Shown here in pieces: positions 1-8,418 of a DNA stretch of 64,000 bases. The position numbers and the translations under genes were made by a program. How positions within the stretch are numbered: position 1 is the stretch's first letter; each line of letters begins with the position of its first letter. Under the pieces are notes generated by a model. That model did not search any database. It saw only the letters and a program-made list of their open reading frames with translations, and had not been told where the DNA came from. The stretch spans positions 1 to 64,000 of the forward strand of contig CBDCYR010000003.1 of assembly GCA_965224275.1 (NCBI GenBank), read 5' to 3'. The stretch is from CAUZWH01 sp965224275 (GTDB taxonomy: Bacteria; Pseudomonadota; Alphaproteobacteria; SHVV01).

Positions 1-1
1 C

Positions 2-67
2 GACCCGGGCCGCGAAAACGCCATCCTGCGGTTGGGCGCTGCCATCGAAACCGCACTGGTTAATTAA
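2..67 (+). CDS. C-terminal end of an upstream gene, possibly an amidase
   Basis: An open frame runs in from the left edge and stops at TAA 65-67, giving about 21 residues with the core ENAILRLGAAIETAL. The helix-like ending resembles the last helix of amidase-signature family enzymes, but the fragment is too short for a firm identity. It lies on the same strand as the aminotransferase that follows, separated by an AT-richer gap of about 127 bases. Confidence 0.35.
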   Translation, partial: DPGRENAILRLGAAIETALVN

Positions 68-194
68 ATTCTTACCTCAATATCAGGCTCTATGCCTATG
101 AATTAAAGGAAAAAATAACGTTCTGCGGCTTGTTCAATTCAGCCGACGACTGTACAGTTTGGCGTCTATGACTGGATTGCAGTGTCGTCGGTGA

Positions 195-1385
195 ATGCGC
201 AACGACCGACTTGAAATACTGGGCGAAGGCCCGTTTCAACGCCTCAGAACCCTCCTCGGAGCCATTGAGCCGCCGCAGGACCGCGCGCAAATTCAGCTCG
301 CGGTGGGCGAACCGCACCACCCCTACCCCGAATTTGTCGGTGATATCCTCAATAGCGAGCGCGCGTCATGGGGCGCTTATCCGCCGACAACCGGCACCGC
401 CGATTACCGCCAGGCGACCGCGGCCTGGCTGACGCGACGCTACGGTCTGGCGCCCGAAATGATCGATGCGGACCGTCACATCGTTCCGCTGTGCGGCACC
501 CGTGAAGGCCTGTTTCTCATCGCACTAACCGTGGTGCCCCAGACCAAGGCCGGCGCCAAGCCGTTGGCGCTGATCCCCAATCCTTTCTATCACTGCTATG
601 CCGGCGCAGCCGTCACCGCCGGCGCCGAACCGCGCTATCTACCGGCCACCCGCGAAAACGGCTTTCTGCCCGATTTCTCGATGGTTTCGGAGGCCGATCT
701 GGCGCGAACCGCACTGGTCTATCTCTGCTCACCGGCCAACCCACAGGGTTCGGTTGCAGCGCTCGACTATCTCAAAGGTGTTATCGACCTGGCGCGGGCG
801 TTCGACTTCGTCGTGGTGGTCGATGAATGCTACGCCGAGATCTATGACGCGGATCCGCCGCCGGGTGTGCTGGAGGCGAGCGCACAGAACGGTGATGACT
901 TCACCAATATTTTGGCGTTCCACTCGCTTTCGAAGCGCTCGAGTACGCCAGGGTTGAGATGCGGGTTTGCGGCTGGCGATCCGGATTTGATCGAACAATT
1001 CGTCGCCTTCCGAAACTATAGCTGCGCCCAGGTGCCGCTGCCGATCTATACCGCCGGGACCGCATTGTGGCGCGACGAAGACCACGTCGACGCAAATCGG
1101 GCGCTGTATCGCGAGAAATTCGATGCCGCCGAAGAAATCCTGGCCGGTCATTTCGGATTCTTCAGACCGCGCGGCGCCTTTTTTCTCTGGCTCGACGTCG
1201 GCGACGGCGAGGCGGCGACGCGTGAATTATGGGCGCGAGGCGGGATTCGCGTGCTGCCCGGCGGCTACCTGACGCGAGAGGTGGCCGGTGACGCCAATCC
1301 CGGGTCGGCTTTTATTCGCGTCGCACTGGTCGATGACCTGGCAACGACGCGCCACGCACTCTCTGAAATAAAGTCGATCCTATAA
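195..1385 (+). CDS. dapC: PLP-dependent aminotransferase, N-succinyldiaminopimelate aminotransferase type
   Basis: Class I/II aminotransferase that probably transaminates the N-succinyl intermediate of the diaminopimelate pathway, feeding lysine and peptidoglycan synthesis in the cytosol. Visible motifs in order are GTREGLF (about residue 95), PNPFYHCYAGAA (about 120), YLCSPANPQGS (from about 176), VVDECYAEIY (about 210, with the PLP-contacting Asp and Tyr) and HSLSKRS (243-249) with Lys247 as the Schiff-base residue. The 396-residue length and the RREALF-like, PNPFY and SLSKRS strings are typical of the DapC subgroup rather than of aspartate aminotransferases. ATG 195 is the first good start. 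Substrate choice within the family is inferred, not proven. It lies just upstream of ftsK on the same strand. Confidence 0.8.
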   Translation: MRNDRLEILGEGPFQRLRTLLGAIEPPQDRAQIQLAVGEPHHPYPEFVGDILNSERASWGAYPPTTGTADYRQATAAWLTRRYGLAPEMIDADRHIVPLCGTREGLFLIALTVVPQTKAGAKPLALIPNPFYHCYAGAAVTAGAEPRYLPATRENGFLPDFSMVSEADLARTALVYLCSPANPQGSVAALDYLKGVIDLARAFDFVVVVDECYAEIYDADPPPGVLEASAQNGDDFTNILAFHSLSKRSSTPGLRCGFAAGDPDLIEQFVAFRNYSCAQVPLPIYTAGTALWRDEDHVDANRALYREKFDAAEEILAGHFGFFRPRGAFFLWLDVGDGEAATRELWARGGIRVLPGGYLTREVAGDANPGSAFIRVALVDDLATTRHALSEIKSIL

Positions 1386-1432
1386 TCGCGTCTCTAATCC
1401 CTGCCTCTATCCCATGCATATGAGATAACGCA

Positions 1433-3811
1433 ATGAGCCAATTATCCGGAACCTCGCCGCCACCGACATTGCTACCCGAGGCGATTTCGATATTCCTGCG
1501 CCGGCGCGCCGTCGAAACTCTGGCTCTGGTCCTGGTGGTTGGCGCGATCATCGTGGCGGCATCGCTGGCCACCTATACCCCGACCGATCCGAGTTTCAAC
1601 ACCGCGACCGGAGTTCCCGTTCAGAACGCACTGGGCCCGCTGGGCGCCCATGTCGCCGATATCCTGTTCCAGATGATCGGGATTGCCGGCGCTGCACTGC
1701 CCATCGCGCTTGCGGCCTGGGCGTGGCGGATCGGTTCGCACCGCGGATTGTCGCGCTATTGGATGCGGCTGGCTTTGCTGCCGCTGTTGTTGCTGGTGAT
1801 GGCAGCGTTTGCCGCCTTTATCCTACCGGCGACCTTGACACCCTTGGCTTTGTCGGGTGGTTGGCTCGGTGCACTGATTGCAGAGAGCTCGCTGGCTGGA
1901 TTGGCGGCGCTCGGTTTACAGACCGCGCCGGTGATCGCCGGCATCGCGCTGGCGGTTTTCGCCATCGGCCTGTTTCCCGTCTGCCTTGGACTCGGGCTCT
2001 CTGAATGGCGCGCGATCGGGGGCACGGTTCTCACGCTCGGCGACCGGGCGTTTAGGGCGGCAACCTATATCGGGCGCTCGGCCGGGCAGTTCGATCGGCA
2101 TACCCTGCCAAAGCTCGCCGCACGCAAGGCGCCGCGCTCAACTGACCGCCGCGAGCCTTATCTGGGGGCACCGCTAACGACGGATCGAGTTGCCGAAGAC
2201 ATCGAAGAGATCGACATCATCGTACCGAGCGCGCGGATTGCCACGCCGAAGAAGTTAAAGACCGGCAAACGGGCCGCGGCGGAGCGCCAACCGACCCTCA
2301 ATCTGACACCCGGCGAGTACCAATTGCCACCACTCAGCTTGCTCGCCGAGTCCAAAATCACGCCCCGCAAAGCGGGGCTCAGCTCGGATGCGCTCGAGCA
2401 AAACGCCCGCATGCTGGAGGCGGTGTTGGAGGATTTCGGAGTCCGCGGACAGATTGAAACGGTCCAGCCAGGACCGGTGGTGACGCTGTACGAATTGGAA
2501 CCAGCGCCCGGAATCAAAACCTCACGGGTGATTGGCCTGGCCGACGATATCGCGCGATCGATGAGCGCGATTTCGGTACGCGGGGCGGTGGTTCCCGGCA
2601 AGAACGTGATCGGCCTCGAACTTCCGAATACAGACCGCGAAACCGTTTTCCTGCGCGAACTTCTATCGAGCACCGATTACGAGAACACGGCGTCGCAGCT
2701 AACCCTGGCGCTGGGCAAGACGATCGGCGGCAAACCGGTGATCGCCGATCTCGCGCGCATGCCGCATTTGCTGATCGCCGGCACCACCGGATCAGGTAAG
2801 TCGGTCGCCATCAACACCATGATTTTGTCGCTGCTGTATCGGCTACCGCCGGATCGCTGCAAGCTGATCCTGATCGATCCGAAAATGCTCGAACTCTCGG
2901 TCTATGAGGGAATTCCGCATTTGCTGGCACCGGTGGTGACCGACCCCGGCAAGGCGGTGGTCGCGCTGAAATGGACCACACGCGAAATGGAATCCCGCTA
3001 CCGCGCCATGTCGCGGCTCGGCGTACGCAACATCACCGGTTACAACCAGCGGTTGGCGGAAGCCAAGGCGCGTGGCGAGGAACTCAAGCGCACCGTGCAG
3101 ACCGGGTTCGATCCGGCAACGGGGGCGCCGATTTTCGAAGAGCAGCAACTCGACCTCGAGCCGTTGCCCTACATTGTCGTCGTCGTCGACGAAATGGCCG
3201 ATTTGATGGTGGTCGCCGGCAAGGACATCGAAAGCACGGTCCAGCGCCTCTCACAAATGGCCCGGGCCGCTGGCATCCATATCATCATGGCCACCCAACG
3301 GCCGTCGGTGGATGTGATCACCGGCACCATCAAGGCCAATTTCCCGACCCGGATCTCGTTCCAGGTGACGTCTAAGATTGACAGCCGAACGATCCTCGGC
3401 GAACAAGGCGCCGAGCAGCTGCTGGGGGCGGGCGATATGCTCTACATGCAAAGTGCGGGACGGATCACGCGGGTGCATGGGCCGTTTGTCTCCGACCGCG
3501 AGGTCGAGGAGATCGTCGAATTCCTGAAAGAACAGGGCCTGCCCGATTATGTCGAAGCCGTTACCGAGGAGCCCGACGCCGACTTGGAACTGGCTGACGA
3601 AGGTCCCGCGGACGAGCTCTACGACAAGGCGGTGGCGCTGATTTGCCGGGAGCGCAAGGCATCGACGAGTTTCGTCCAGCGCCACCTCCAGATCGGCTAC
3701 AACCGGGCGGCGCGCATCATCGAACGCATGGAAAAAGAGGGCGTCGTGAGTCAGGCCAATCATGTCGGCAAGCGCGAGGTCTTGGCGCGCGACATTGACG
3801 CGATCGAATGA
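1433..3811 (+). CDS. ftsK: DNA translocase FtsK
   Basis: Septum-anchored DNA pump that clears and sorts the chromosome terminus and couples XerCD dimer resolution to division. The N-terminal region has about four membrane segments (about residues 28-48, 75-95, 110-132 and 165-188), then a linker, the alpha/beta motor and a C-terminal winged-helix gamma domain from about residue 730 that should read KOPS sites. Walker A is GTTGSGKS (about 450-457) and Walker B is VVVVDEMADL (about 582-591). ATQRPSVDVITG and the DSRTILGEQGAEQLLG string are classic FtsK/SpoIIIE signatures. At 792 residues it has the short linker usual in alphaproteobacteria. Its stop overlaps the lolA start (ATGA), so the two genes are translationally coupled. 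Confidence 0.96.
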   Translation: MSQLSGTSPPPTLLPEAISIFLRRRAVETLALVLVVGAIIVAASLATYTPTDPSFNTATGVPVQNALGPLGAHVADILFQMIGIAGAALPIALAAWAWRIGSHRGLSRYWMRLALLPLLLLVMAAFAAFILPATLTPLALSGGWLGALIAESSLAGLAALGLQTAPVIAGIALAVFAIGLFPVCLGLGLSEWRAIGGTVLTLGDRAFRAATYIGRSAGQFDRHTLPKLAARKAPRSTDRREPYLGAPLTTDRVAEDIEEIDIIVPSARIATPKKLKTGKRAAAERQPTLNLTPGEYQLPPLSLLAESKITPRKAGLSSDALEQNARMLEAVLEDFGVRGQIETVQPGPVVTLYELEPAPGIKTSRVIGLADDIARSMSAISVRGAVVPGKNVIGLELPNTDRETVFLRELLSSTDYENTASQLTLALGKTIGGKPVIADLARMPHLLIAGTTGSGKSVAINTMILSLLYRLPPDRCKLILIDPKMLELSVYEGIPHLLAPVVTDPGKAVVALKWTTREMESRYRAMSRLGVRNITGYNQRLAEAKARGEELKRTVQTGFDPATGAPIFEEQQLDLEPLPYIVVVVDEMADLMVVAGKDIESTVQRLSQMARAAGIHIIMATQRPSVDVITGTIKANFPTRISFQVTSKIDSRTILGEQGAEQLLGAGDMLYMQSAGRITRVHGPFVSDREVEEIVEFLKEQGLPDYVEAVTEEPDADLELADEGPADELYDKAVALICRERKASTSFVQRHLQIGYNRAARIIERMEKEGVVSQANHVGKREVLARDIDAIE

Positions 3812-4533
3812 GACGGAAACGCGTGACCACCGCTGCACGCTGGTGGTGGTCAGGGCCAGCACGACGGGGACTCACCACCCTCATCGCAGTGGTACTGGCA
3901 ATGGCGGCGCTCAGCGGCGAGGTGACGACGGCGCGCGCTCAAACCAACAGCGGGCAAAGCGGGGCCGCGCAATCGACCGACGCTCAGTCGAAACAAGCGT
4001 GGACCGATCCCGATATTGCGCGGATCGTCACCTACCTCAACGGCATCAAAACGCTGCAGGGACGGTTCGTTCAAATCGCGCCGGACGGGAATATCACCCA
4101 GGGTGATGTGTATCTGCGCCGTCCTGGCCGGATGCGGTTCAAATATGATCCACCTACCCCATTGCTGATCGTTGCCGATGGGGTGTGGCTGGTGTTGTGG
4201 GACAAGGAGCTCGACCAGGTCGACCGGGTGCCGTTGTCATCCACACCGTTAGCCTTTCTCATTCGCGACAAGGTTTCGTTCGACGATCCGATCATCATTC
4301 GCAAGATCGTCCGCCAGACCGGGCTCATCAGCGTTACCGTCTATGACAAGCGACGCGAGGATGACGGCGATATCACGCTGATATTCAGCGACCAGCCACT
4401 GCGCTTGCGTCAGTGGGTGGTAACCGATCCCCAGCAATTACAAACCCGCGTTTCTCTATACGATATCGAGACCAACCTGCCGCTCGACATCAAACTGTTC
4501 GTGTTCACGGATTCGGGTCCCAGCATCCCCTAG
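3808..4533 (+). CDS. lolA: outer-membrane lipoprotein carrier protein LolA
   Basis: Periplasmic chaperone that takes lipoproteins from LolCDE and hands them to the outer membrane. The 241-residue product has a long, Arg-rich signal peptide with a hydrophobic core around residues 22-38 and a likely cleavage after ARA near residue 44. The mature part shows IVTYLNGIKTLQGRFVQ, GDVYLRRPGRMRFKYDPP and LRQWVVTDPQ, the standard LolA beta-half-barrel strings. It overlaps ftsK by 4 bases, and the ftsK-lolA-xth order is common in Rhodospirillales. Confidence 0.93.
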   Translation: MRRKRVTTAARWWWSGPARRGLTTLIAVVLAMAALSGEVTTARAQTNSGQSGAAQSTDAQSKQAWTDPDIARIVTYLNGIKTLQGRFVQIAPDGNITQGDVYLRRPGRMRFKYDPPTPLLIVADGVWLVLWDKELDQVDRVPLSSTPLAFLIRDKVSFDDPIIIRKIVRQTGLISVTVYDKRREDDGDITLIFSDQPLRLRQWVVTDPQQLQTRVSLYDIETNLPLDIKLFVFTDSGPSIP

Positions 4534-4570
4534 CCGTTTTCGAGCGCGTGACGTCGCACAACCCGATCGT

Positions 4571-4661
4571 GGGCTTATGGTCTTGGGCCTATGGTCTTGG
4601 GCTTATGGTCTTGGGCTTATGGTCTTGGGCTTATGGTCTTGGGCCTGTGGTCTTGGGCCTA
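4571..4661. repeat. 14-bp tandem repeat, about 6.5 copies
   Basis: Unit GGGCTTATGGTCTT is repeated head to tail: full copies start at 4571, 4585, 4599, 4613, 4627 and 4641, and a partial GGGCCTA closes the array. Copies differ only by T/C and A/G transitions. It lies between the lolA stop and the reductase start. It does not read as a hairpin terminator. Confidence 0.95.
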
Positions 4662-4721
4662 ATTGACCAGTTTGGGGCCACTCCCTAGGATGCGCCGCGC
4701 CAGCCTGAGTGGTCCGCTCCG

Positions 4722-5732
4722 ATGACAAATTCACACCAGATTCACATTCGCGAAACCGACGAAACCTTCGCAGTCGCCGAAGACGAATACATTCTCGATG
4801 CCGCCATCAAGCAGGACATCATGTTTCCGCGTTATTGCCGCAACGGGGTCTGCGGATCGTGCAAAGTTACGCGGGTAAGCGGCACTGTCGATATGGACGA
4901 ATATCGTGTCACCGCGCTGAACGAGGCTGAACACGGCCTCAACCGAATTCTCGCGTGCCGGGCTCGGCCGACCTCCGATTGCGAAATAGCGTTTATCCCC
5001 CGCGATACGAATCCGAGATTCTCGCATCCGCTATCCGAAGTGACGTGTACGGTACGCACCATCGAGCGGCCCACACCCGATGTAAACATCCTCAAGCTCG
5101 GCGTCGAGGCCGGTGGTCCCTTTGTCTTTACCGCGGGCCAGTATGTCGAGGTTTCGTTCGATGGCATCGCGCCGCGGGGATTGTCGATAGCGAGCCGGCC
5201 CGGCGACGACGAGATCGAGTTGCACGTGCGCTGCGTCGATGGCGGAGAACTCAGCAACCATGTTTCCAACCAACTAAAACCAGGCGATTTAGTCAAACTC
5301 AACGGGCCGATGGGCCGGGCCTATCTGCGTGAAGTGCACAACGGCGCCATCATCGCGGTGGCCGGCGGCATCGGACTGGCGCCAATCAAGTCGATCGTGG
5401 ACATGGCGCTGACCGCGGGCTTGCGCCAGGACATTCACATCTATCTCGGCTTTCGCGATGAAAGCGATGTCTACCTGGAGAATCATTTCGCGCGCCTGCA
5501 GCAGCGCGCTCCCAACGTCCGGGTCACCGTCGTGCTATCCGAGCCCAGTGCTGCCACGGCAAGACGAACCGGGTTGGTATCGGATGCGATTGCCGAAGAC
5601 CTCGGCCCGCTCAAAGGGCCACGGGCTTACCTCGCCGGACCGCCGGCGATGATCGACGCGGCGATACCGGTACTGCAGAGCATCGGCGTGCGACGTAAGA
5701 ATTGTTTCGCCGACTATTTGTTCACGGACTGA
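4722..5732 (+). CDS. 2Fe-2S ferredoxin-FAD/NAD(P)H oxidoreductase
   Basis: Soluble electron-transfer reductase that moves electrons from NAD(P)H through a flavin to a plant-type 2Fe-2S centre. The N-terminal ferredoxin domain has Cys39, Cys44, Cys47 and Cys79 (C-x4-C-x2-C-x31-C). A ferredoxin-reductase FAD domain follows, with RGLSIASRPGD as the flavin-binding RxxS-type motif near residue 150. A nucleotide-binding domain comes next, with VAGGIGLAPIKSI near 210. The layout matches CDP-6-deoxyglucoseen reductase-like and phenol-hydroxylase P5-like proteins, in which the ferredoxin comes first. No partner oxygenase lies alongside, so the electron acceptor is unknown. ATG 4722 is close behind the 14-bp repeat. 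Confidence 0.85.
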   Translation: MTNSHQIHIRETDETFAVAEDEYILDAAIKQDIMFPRYCRNGVCGSCKVTRVSGTVDMDEYRVTALNEAEHGLNRILACRARPTSDCEIAFIPRDTNPRFSHPLSEVTCTVRTIERPTPDVNILKLGVEAGGPFVFTAGQYVEVSFDGIAPRGLSIASRPGDDEIELHVRCVDGGELSNHVSNQLKPGDLVKLNGPMGRAYLREVHNGAIIAVAGGIGLAPIKSIVDMALTAGLRQDIHIYLGFRDESDVYLENHFARLQQRAPNVRVTVVLSEPSAATARRTGLVSDAIAEDLGPLKGPRAYLAGPPAMIDAAIPVLQSIGVRRKNCFADYLFTD

Positions 5733-5780
5733 TTCTTGAAATGCCTCTTGGAATGCTTCTTGGAACACCTCTTGAGATGA
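5733..5780. repeat. 12-bp imperfect tandem repeat, four copies
   Basis: Four consecutive 12-mers (TTCTTGAAATGC, CTCTTGGAATGC, TTCTTGGAACAC, CTCTTGAGATGA) start directly after the reductase stop codon. They differ at a few positions each. No hairpin or coding role is evident. Confidence 0.7.
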
Positions 5781-5840
5781 TTGCCCGGTCGCGCTGGGAT
5801 CGTCGGGCTCAGATCCGTAGCGCCGAACTGGAGCCAGGCT

Positions 5841-6434
5841 GTGGCTGACGAATTCGACGACGACCAAGACGCGATTGACCTCGACGACTATCCAACGCTG
5901 TTGGCGACTGCGCAGTTTCTAAAAACCATTCCCACGCTCCCGTGGTTCGAAAATATCGGGGCGCCGCTCGACGCCGGTCTTGGACGCGATGCCCATGCCT
6001 ACCTCGACGCCCTCGGTTTTCCAGACGCGGCCGTCGCCGCAGTTGGGGATTGGGAGGACGCCGCCTATGCGATCGGCAATCCCGATTGGAACAGCGAGTG
6101 GTGGGAGGCCGAGGAGCAGGTCCGCGCCGGCCTGACCACGGCGGCGCTTGAAACAGTCGGCGAGGAAGACCTGCAAGCCGCAATCGCGCATCTCAACGAG
6201 ATCATGACCGAAACCATCCCCGAGGCGATACGCGTCTCGGCCGCCTATGGCGGGGTGTCGGACGACGACGTGACCATGGCCGCGGTCGGGGCCGCGACCC
6301 AGGCCTGTCATGTCGCTGCCCTGGTCGTGCTGGCGGCCGAGGAAGAGGATCATTCGATGGCGCTCAAGTTCCGCCTGTTCGAAGCCGGACACTGGCCGCT
6401 CGGAGTCACCGGTAACACCTTCCATCTTTTCTAA
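5841..6434 (+). CDS. uncharacterised acidic protein
   Basis: I do not recognise this family. The GTG at 5841 is preferred over the upstream frame extension because GGAG lies 8 bases ahead and the product then starts VADEFDDDQDAIDLDDYPT. The 197-residue product is strongly acidic, has no signal peptide or transmembrane segment, and looks mostly helical. It contains a Trp-rich stretch (PDWNSEWWEAEEQV) and ends WPLGVTGNTFHLF. It lies between the ferredoxin reductase and xth on the same strand, which gives no clear functional hint. The codon pattern looks like that of its neighbours, so it is probably a real lineage-specific gene. Confidence 0.65.
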   Translation: MADEFDDDQDAIDLDDYPTLLATAQFLKTIPTLPWFENIGAPLDAGLGRDAHAYLDALGFPDAAVAAVGDWEDAAYAIGNPDWNSEWWEAEEQVRAGLTTAALETVGEEDLQAAIAHLNEIMTETIPEAIRVSAAYGGVSDDDVTMAAVGAATQACHVAALVVLAAEEEDHSMALKFRLFEAGHWPLGVTGNTFHLF

Positions 6435-6512
6435 GCTCGTGGCTTGAAACGTTCTCGTGGATGAAATCCACTAGCCTGCCGCTTCGATCAGGTCGCCCGG
6501 GGGAAATGTTAC

Positions 6513-7304
6513 GTGCGTGTCGTTAGTTGGAACGTCAATTCGGTGCGCCTGCGGCTGAACCTGGTACGACGCATCCTGCGCAAGTACGAGCCCGACGTAT
6601 TGTGCCTGCAGGAGATCAAGGTCGAAAACGATCTGTTTCCAGCCAAGGAACTGACCCGCGCGGGCTACGCACACCACGCGATCCACGGCCAGAAGGGCTA
6701 CCACGGGGTCGCTGTGATCGCCCGGATTCCCTTGTTGGAAACAGCAATTCATCAGTGGGGCGGGGTCGATGATTGCCGCCACCTCCAGGTGCGAACTGAT
6801 GACGATATCGAGATTAATAATTTCTACGTACCGGCCGGTGGTGATGTCCCCGATCCCAAAGCGAATCCAAAATTTGCTCACAAGCTGCGGTTTTTACGCG
6901 AGATAGCGAAATGGTTCGGAACCCGTCGCGAGGAAAACTTGCGCGCCATGCTGGTCGGCGACCTCAACGTCGCGCCGTTGGAATCGGACGTGTGGTCACA
7001 CAAGCAGCTTCTAAAGATTGTCTCGCACACCCCGATCGAGGTCGATCATCTCGCGCGTTTACAAAAATCGCTCGACTGGGTCGACGCCGTGCGGCATTTC
7101 ATGCCGCCGCCGGAGAAGATCTACAGCTGGTGGAGCTATCGCGCGCGCGACTGGGCCGCCGCCGATCGCGGGCGGCGCCTCGACCACATTTGGGTGACAC
7201 CGGCGCTAGCATCTTCGTTGCGGAGCGCATCGATTGCGCGCGAGGTGCGGGCCTGGAAAAAACCGTCCGATCACGTGCCGGTGGTGGTCGATCTAGCGAC
7301 ATGA
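6513..7304 (+). CDS. xth: exodeoxyribonuclease III
   Basis: Mg-dependent AP endonuclease and 3'-5' exonuclease of base-excision repair. The 263-residue product shows the full exonuclease III set: SWNVNSVRLR at the N terminus, LCLQEIKVEN with the metal-binding Glu, GYHGVAVIAR, VGDLNVAP with the catalytic Asp/Asn pair, SWWSYRARDWAAADRGRRLDH, and SDHVPVVVDL with the C-terminal Asp-His. The start is GTG 6513; the ATG a few bases earlier is in another frame. It is the last gene of the plus-strand ftsK-lolA region and faces the convergent methyltransferase at 7394. Confidence 0.93.
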   Translation: MRVVSWNVNSVRLRLNLVRRILRKYEPDVLCLQEIKVENDLFPAKELTRAGYAHHAIHGQKGYHGVAVIARIPLLETAIHQWGGVDDCRHLQVRTDDDIEINNFYVPAGGDVPDPKANPKFAHKLRFLREIAKWFGTRREENLRAMLVGDLNVAPLESDVWSHKQLLKIVSHTPIEVDHLARLQKSLDWVDAVRHFMPPPEKIYSWWSYRARDWAAADRGRRLDHIWVTPALASSLRSASIAREVRAWKKPSDHVPVVVDLAT

Positions 7305-7393
7305 TGGGCGCATCAAGGAGGCGTTATATTAGGCCCTCGCCCGTCTTCAGTTTATCCCTCACCCAACCCCACTCGGGCACGCTTTCGCCGCAG

Positions 7394-7891
7394 CTATTTT
7401 TCGACGCGATACATGAAGTAGCGGTTGTCGCCGACGCCGGGTGGCGTTGCGATACGCGTGAGGCCATCGGTTTCGAGATATTGATCGGTCGCCACGATGG
7501 CCTTGGGTGCCGCGATTGGGACTAATTGCGGGCCAAGCCAAGCCGCGAGAGCGGCTGTTTTTTCGGAATTGGCGCTGCCAAAATCGCCGTGGATAAAAGC
7601 CGCCGGCGCACCGATGCGCGCCAACGCGTTGGGAATGGTCTCGCGAAAATCGCCGAGAATGGCGTGTTTGTCATCCGGGATGCAGTCCGGATGGGCGGCA
7701 ATTTTCCTCTCAAACACAAAAATGTCGCGTTCGGGGAAAAGCAGACGCAGGTGGTCGTAGGTGCGGCCGTTACCGAGGCCAAGTTCGAGCACCGGACCGG
7801 GAATATCACCGATCAAATGATGGGCGCGATTGAGGCACGAACGTTGGGATGTGATGCGATGGATAAACGAAACCAGGCGGCTTTCGCGCAT
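7394..7891 (-). CDS. small class I SAM-dependent methyltransferase
   Basis: Rossmann-fold methyltransferase of 165 residues, shorter than most, that looks like the alphaproteobacterial family annotated simply as S-adenosylmethionine methyltransferase. VLELGLGNGRTYDHL is the SAM-binding motif I, IFVFERKIAAH is the acidic-loop region, and FIHGDFGSAN is motif IV-like. The substrate is unknown. It is the last gene of a minus-strand group that starts with the ABC protein at 11052; the gap to the cyclic-nucleotide-binding gene is 53 bases, so co-transcription is plausible. Confidence 0.8.
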   Translation of the reverse strand: MRESRLVSFIHRITSQRSCLNRAHHLIGDIPGPVLELGLGNGRTYDHLRLLFPERDIFVFERKIAAHPDCIPDDKHAILGDFRETIPNALARIGAPAAFIHGDFGSANSEKTAALAAWLGPQLVPIAAPKAIVATDQYLETDGLTRIATPPGVGDNRYFMYRVEK

Positions 7892-7944
7892 CGTGTTTGC
7901 CGCTTGATCAGACTCGAACGGACGTACCTTGGGCGGACGGAATG

Positions 7945-8397
7945 TTAGCCGCCCTGCTGACGGGCCTGCATCAACTGAGCGGTGGTGGTGTTCAAACGCG
8001 AGGCCAGCACCCGCATGATCTCCACGGCCATCTGCGGGAATTCCGTTACCAACCGAAAAAAGAGATCCTTCGAGATTTTCAACGCCGTGAGGTCGCTGGT
8101 TGCGCGCACCGTGGCCGTGCGCGGAACGTCGCAGAGGATGGCGATTTCGCCGACCACATCGTTCTTGCTCATCGCCGCCACGGTAAGCGGACCTTTTGGG
8201 GTGTCGACGATAACATCGGCATCGCCATCAATAATAATGAAGGCGGAATCACCATCACCGCCTTGCACACAAAGGTCCTGTCCGCCTTGAAAGGTCAGCC
8301 GCTCGCTGGTGAAGGCGAGAAGCTTTAGCTTCGACGGCTCAATCCGCGCGAACATGGGGATGTTGCGCAGCAACTCGACTTCTTCATTAAGGCTCAC
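7945..8397 (-). CDS. cyclic-nucleotide-binding domain protein
   Basis: A stand-alone CAP/Crp-type cNMP-binding domain of 150 residues with no DNA-binding helix-turn-helix. The beta-roll glycines and the phosphate-binding cassette are visible as SAFIIIDGDADVIVD and VVGEIAILCDVPRTATVRA; the Glu and the PRTATV string are the residues that usually hold the cyclic nucleotide ribose-phosphate. It begins 21 bases after the end of the large ABC gene, so it is almost certainly in the same transcript and is likely a regulatory subunit of that protein. The two adenylate cyclases at 23895-26905 are possible ligand sources, which is inference. Confidence 0.88.
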   Translation of the reverse strand: MSLNEEVELLRNIPMFARIEPSKLKLLAFTSERLTFQGGQDLCVQGGDGDSAFIIIDGDADVIVDTPKGPLTVAAMSKNDVVGEIAILCDVPRTATVRATSDLTALKISKDLFFRLVTEFPQMAVEIMRVLASRLNTTTAQLMQARQQGG

Positions 8398-8418
8398 AGT
8401 GGGCCCTCCTATATTGGC

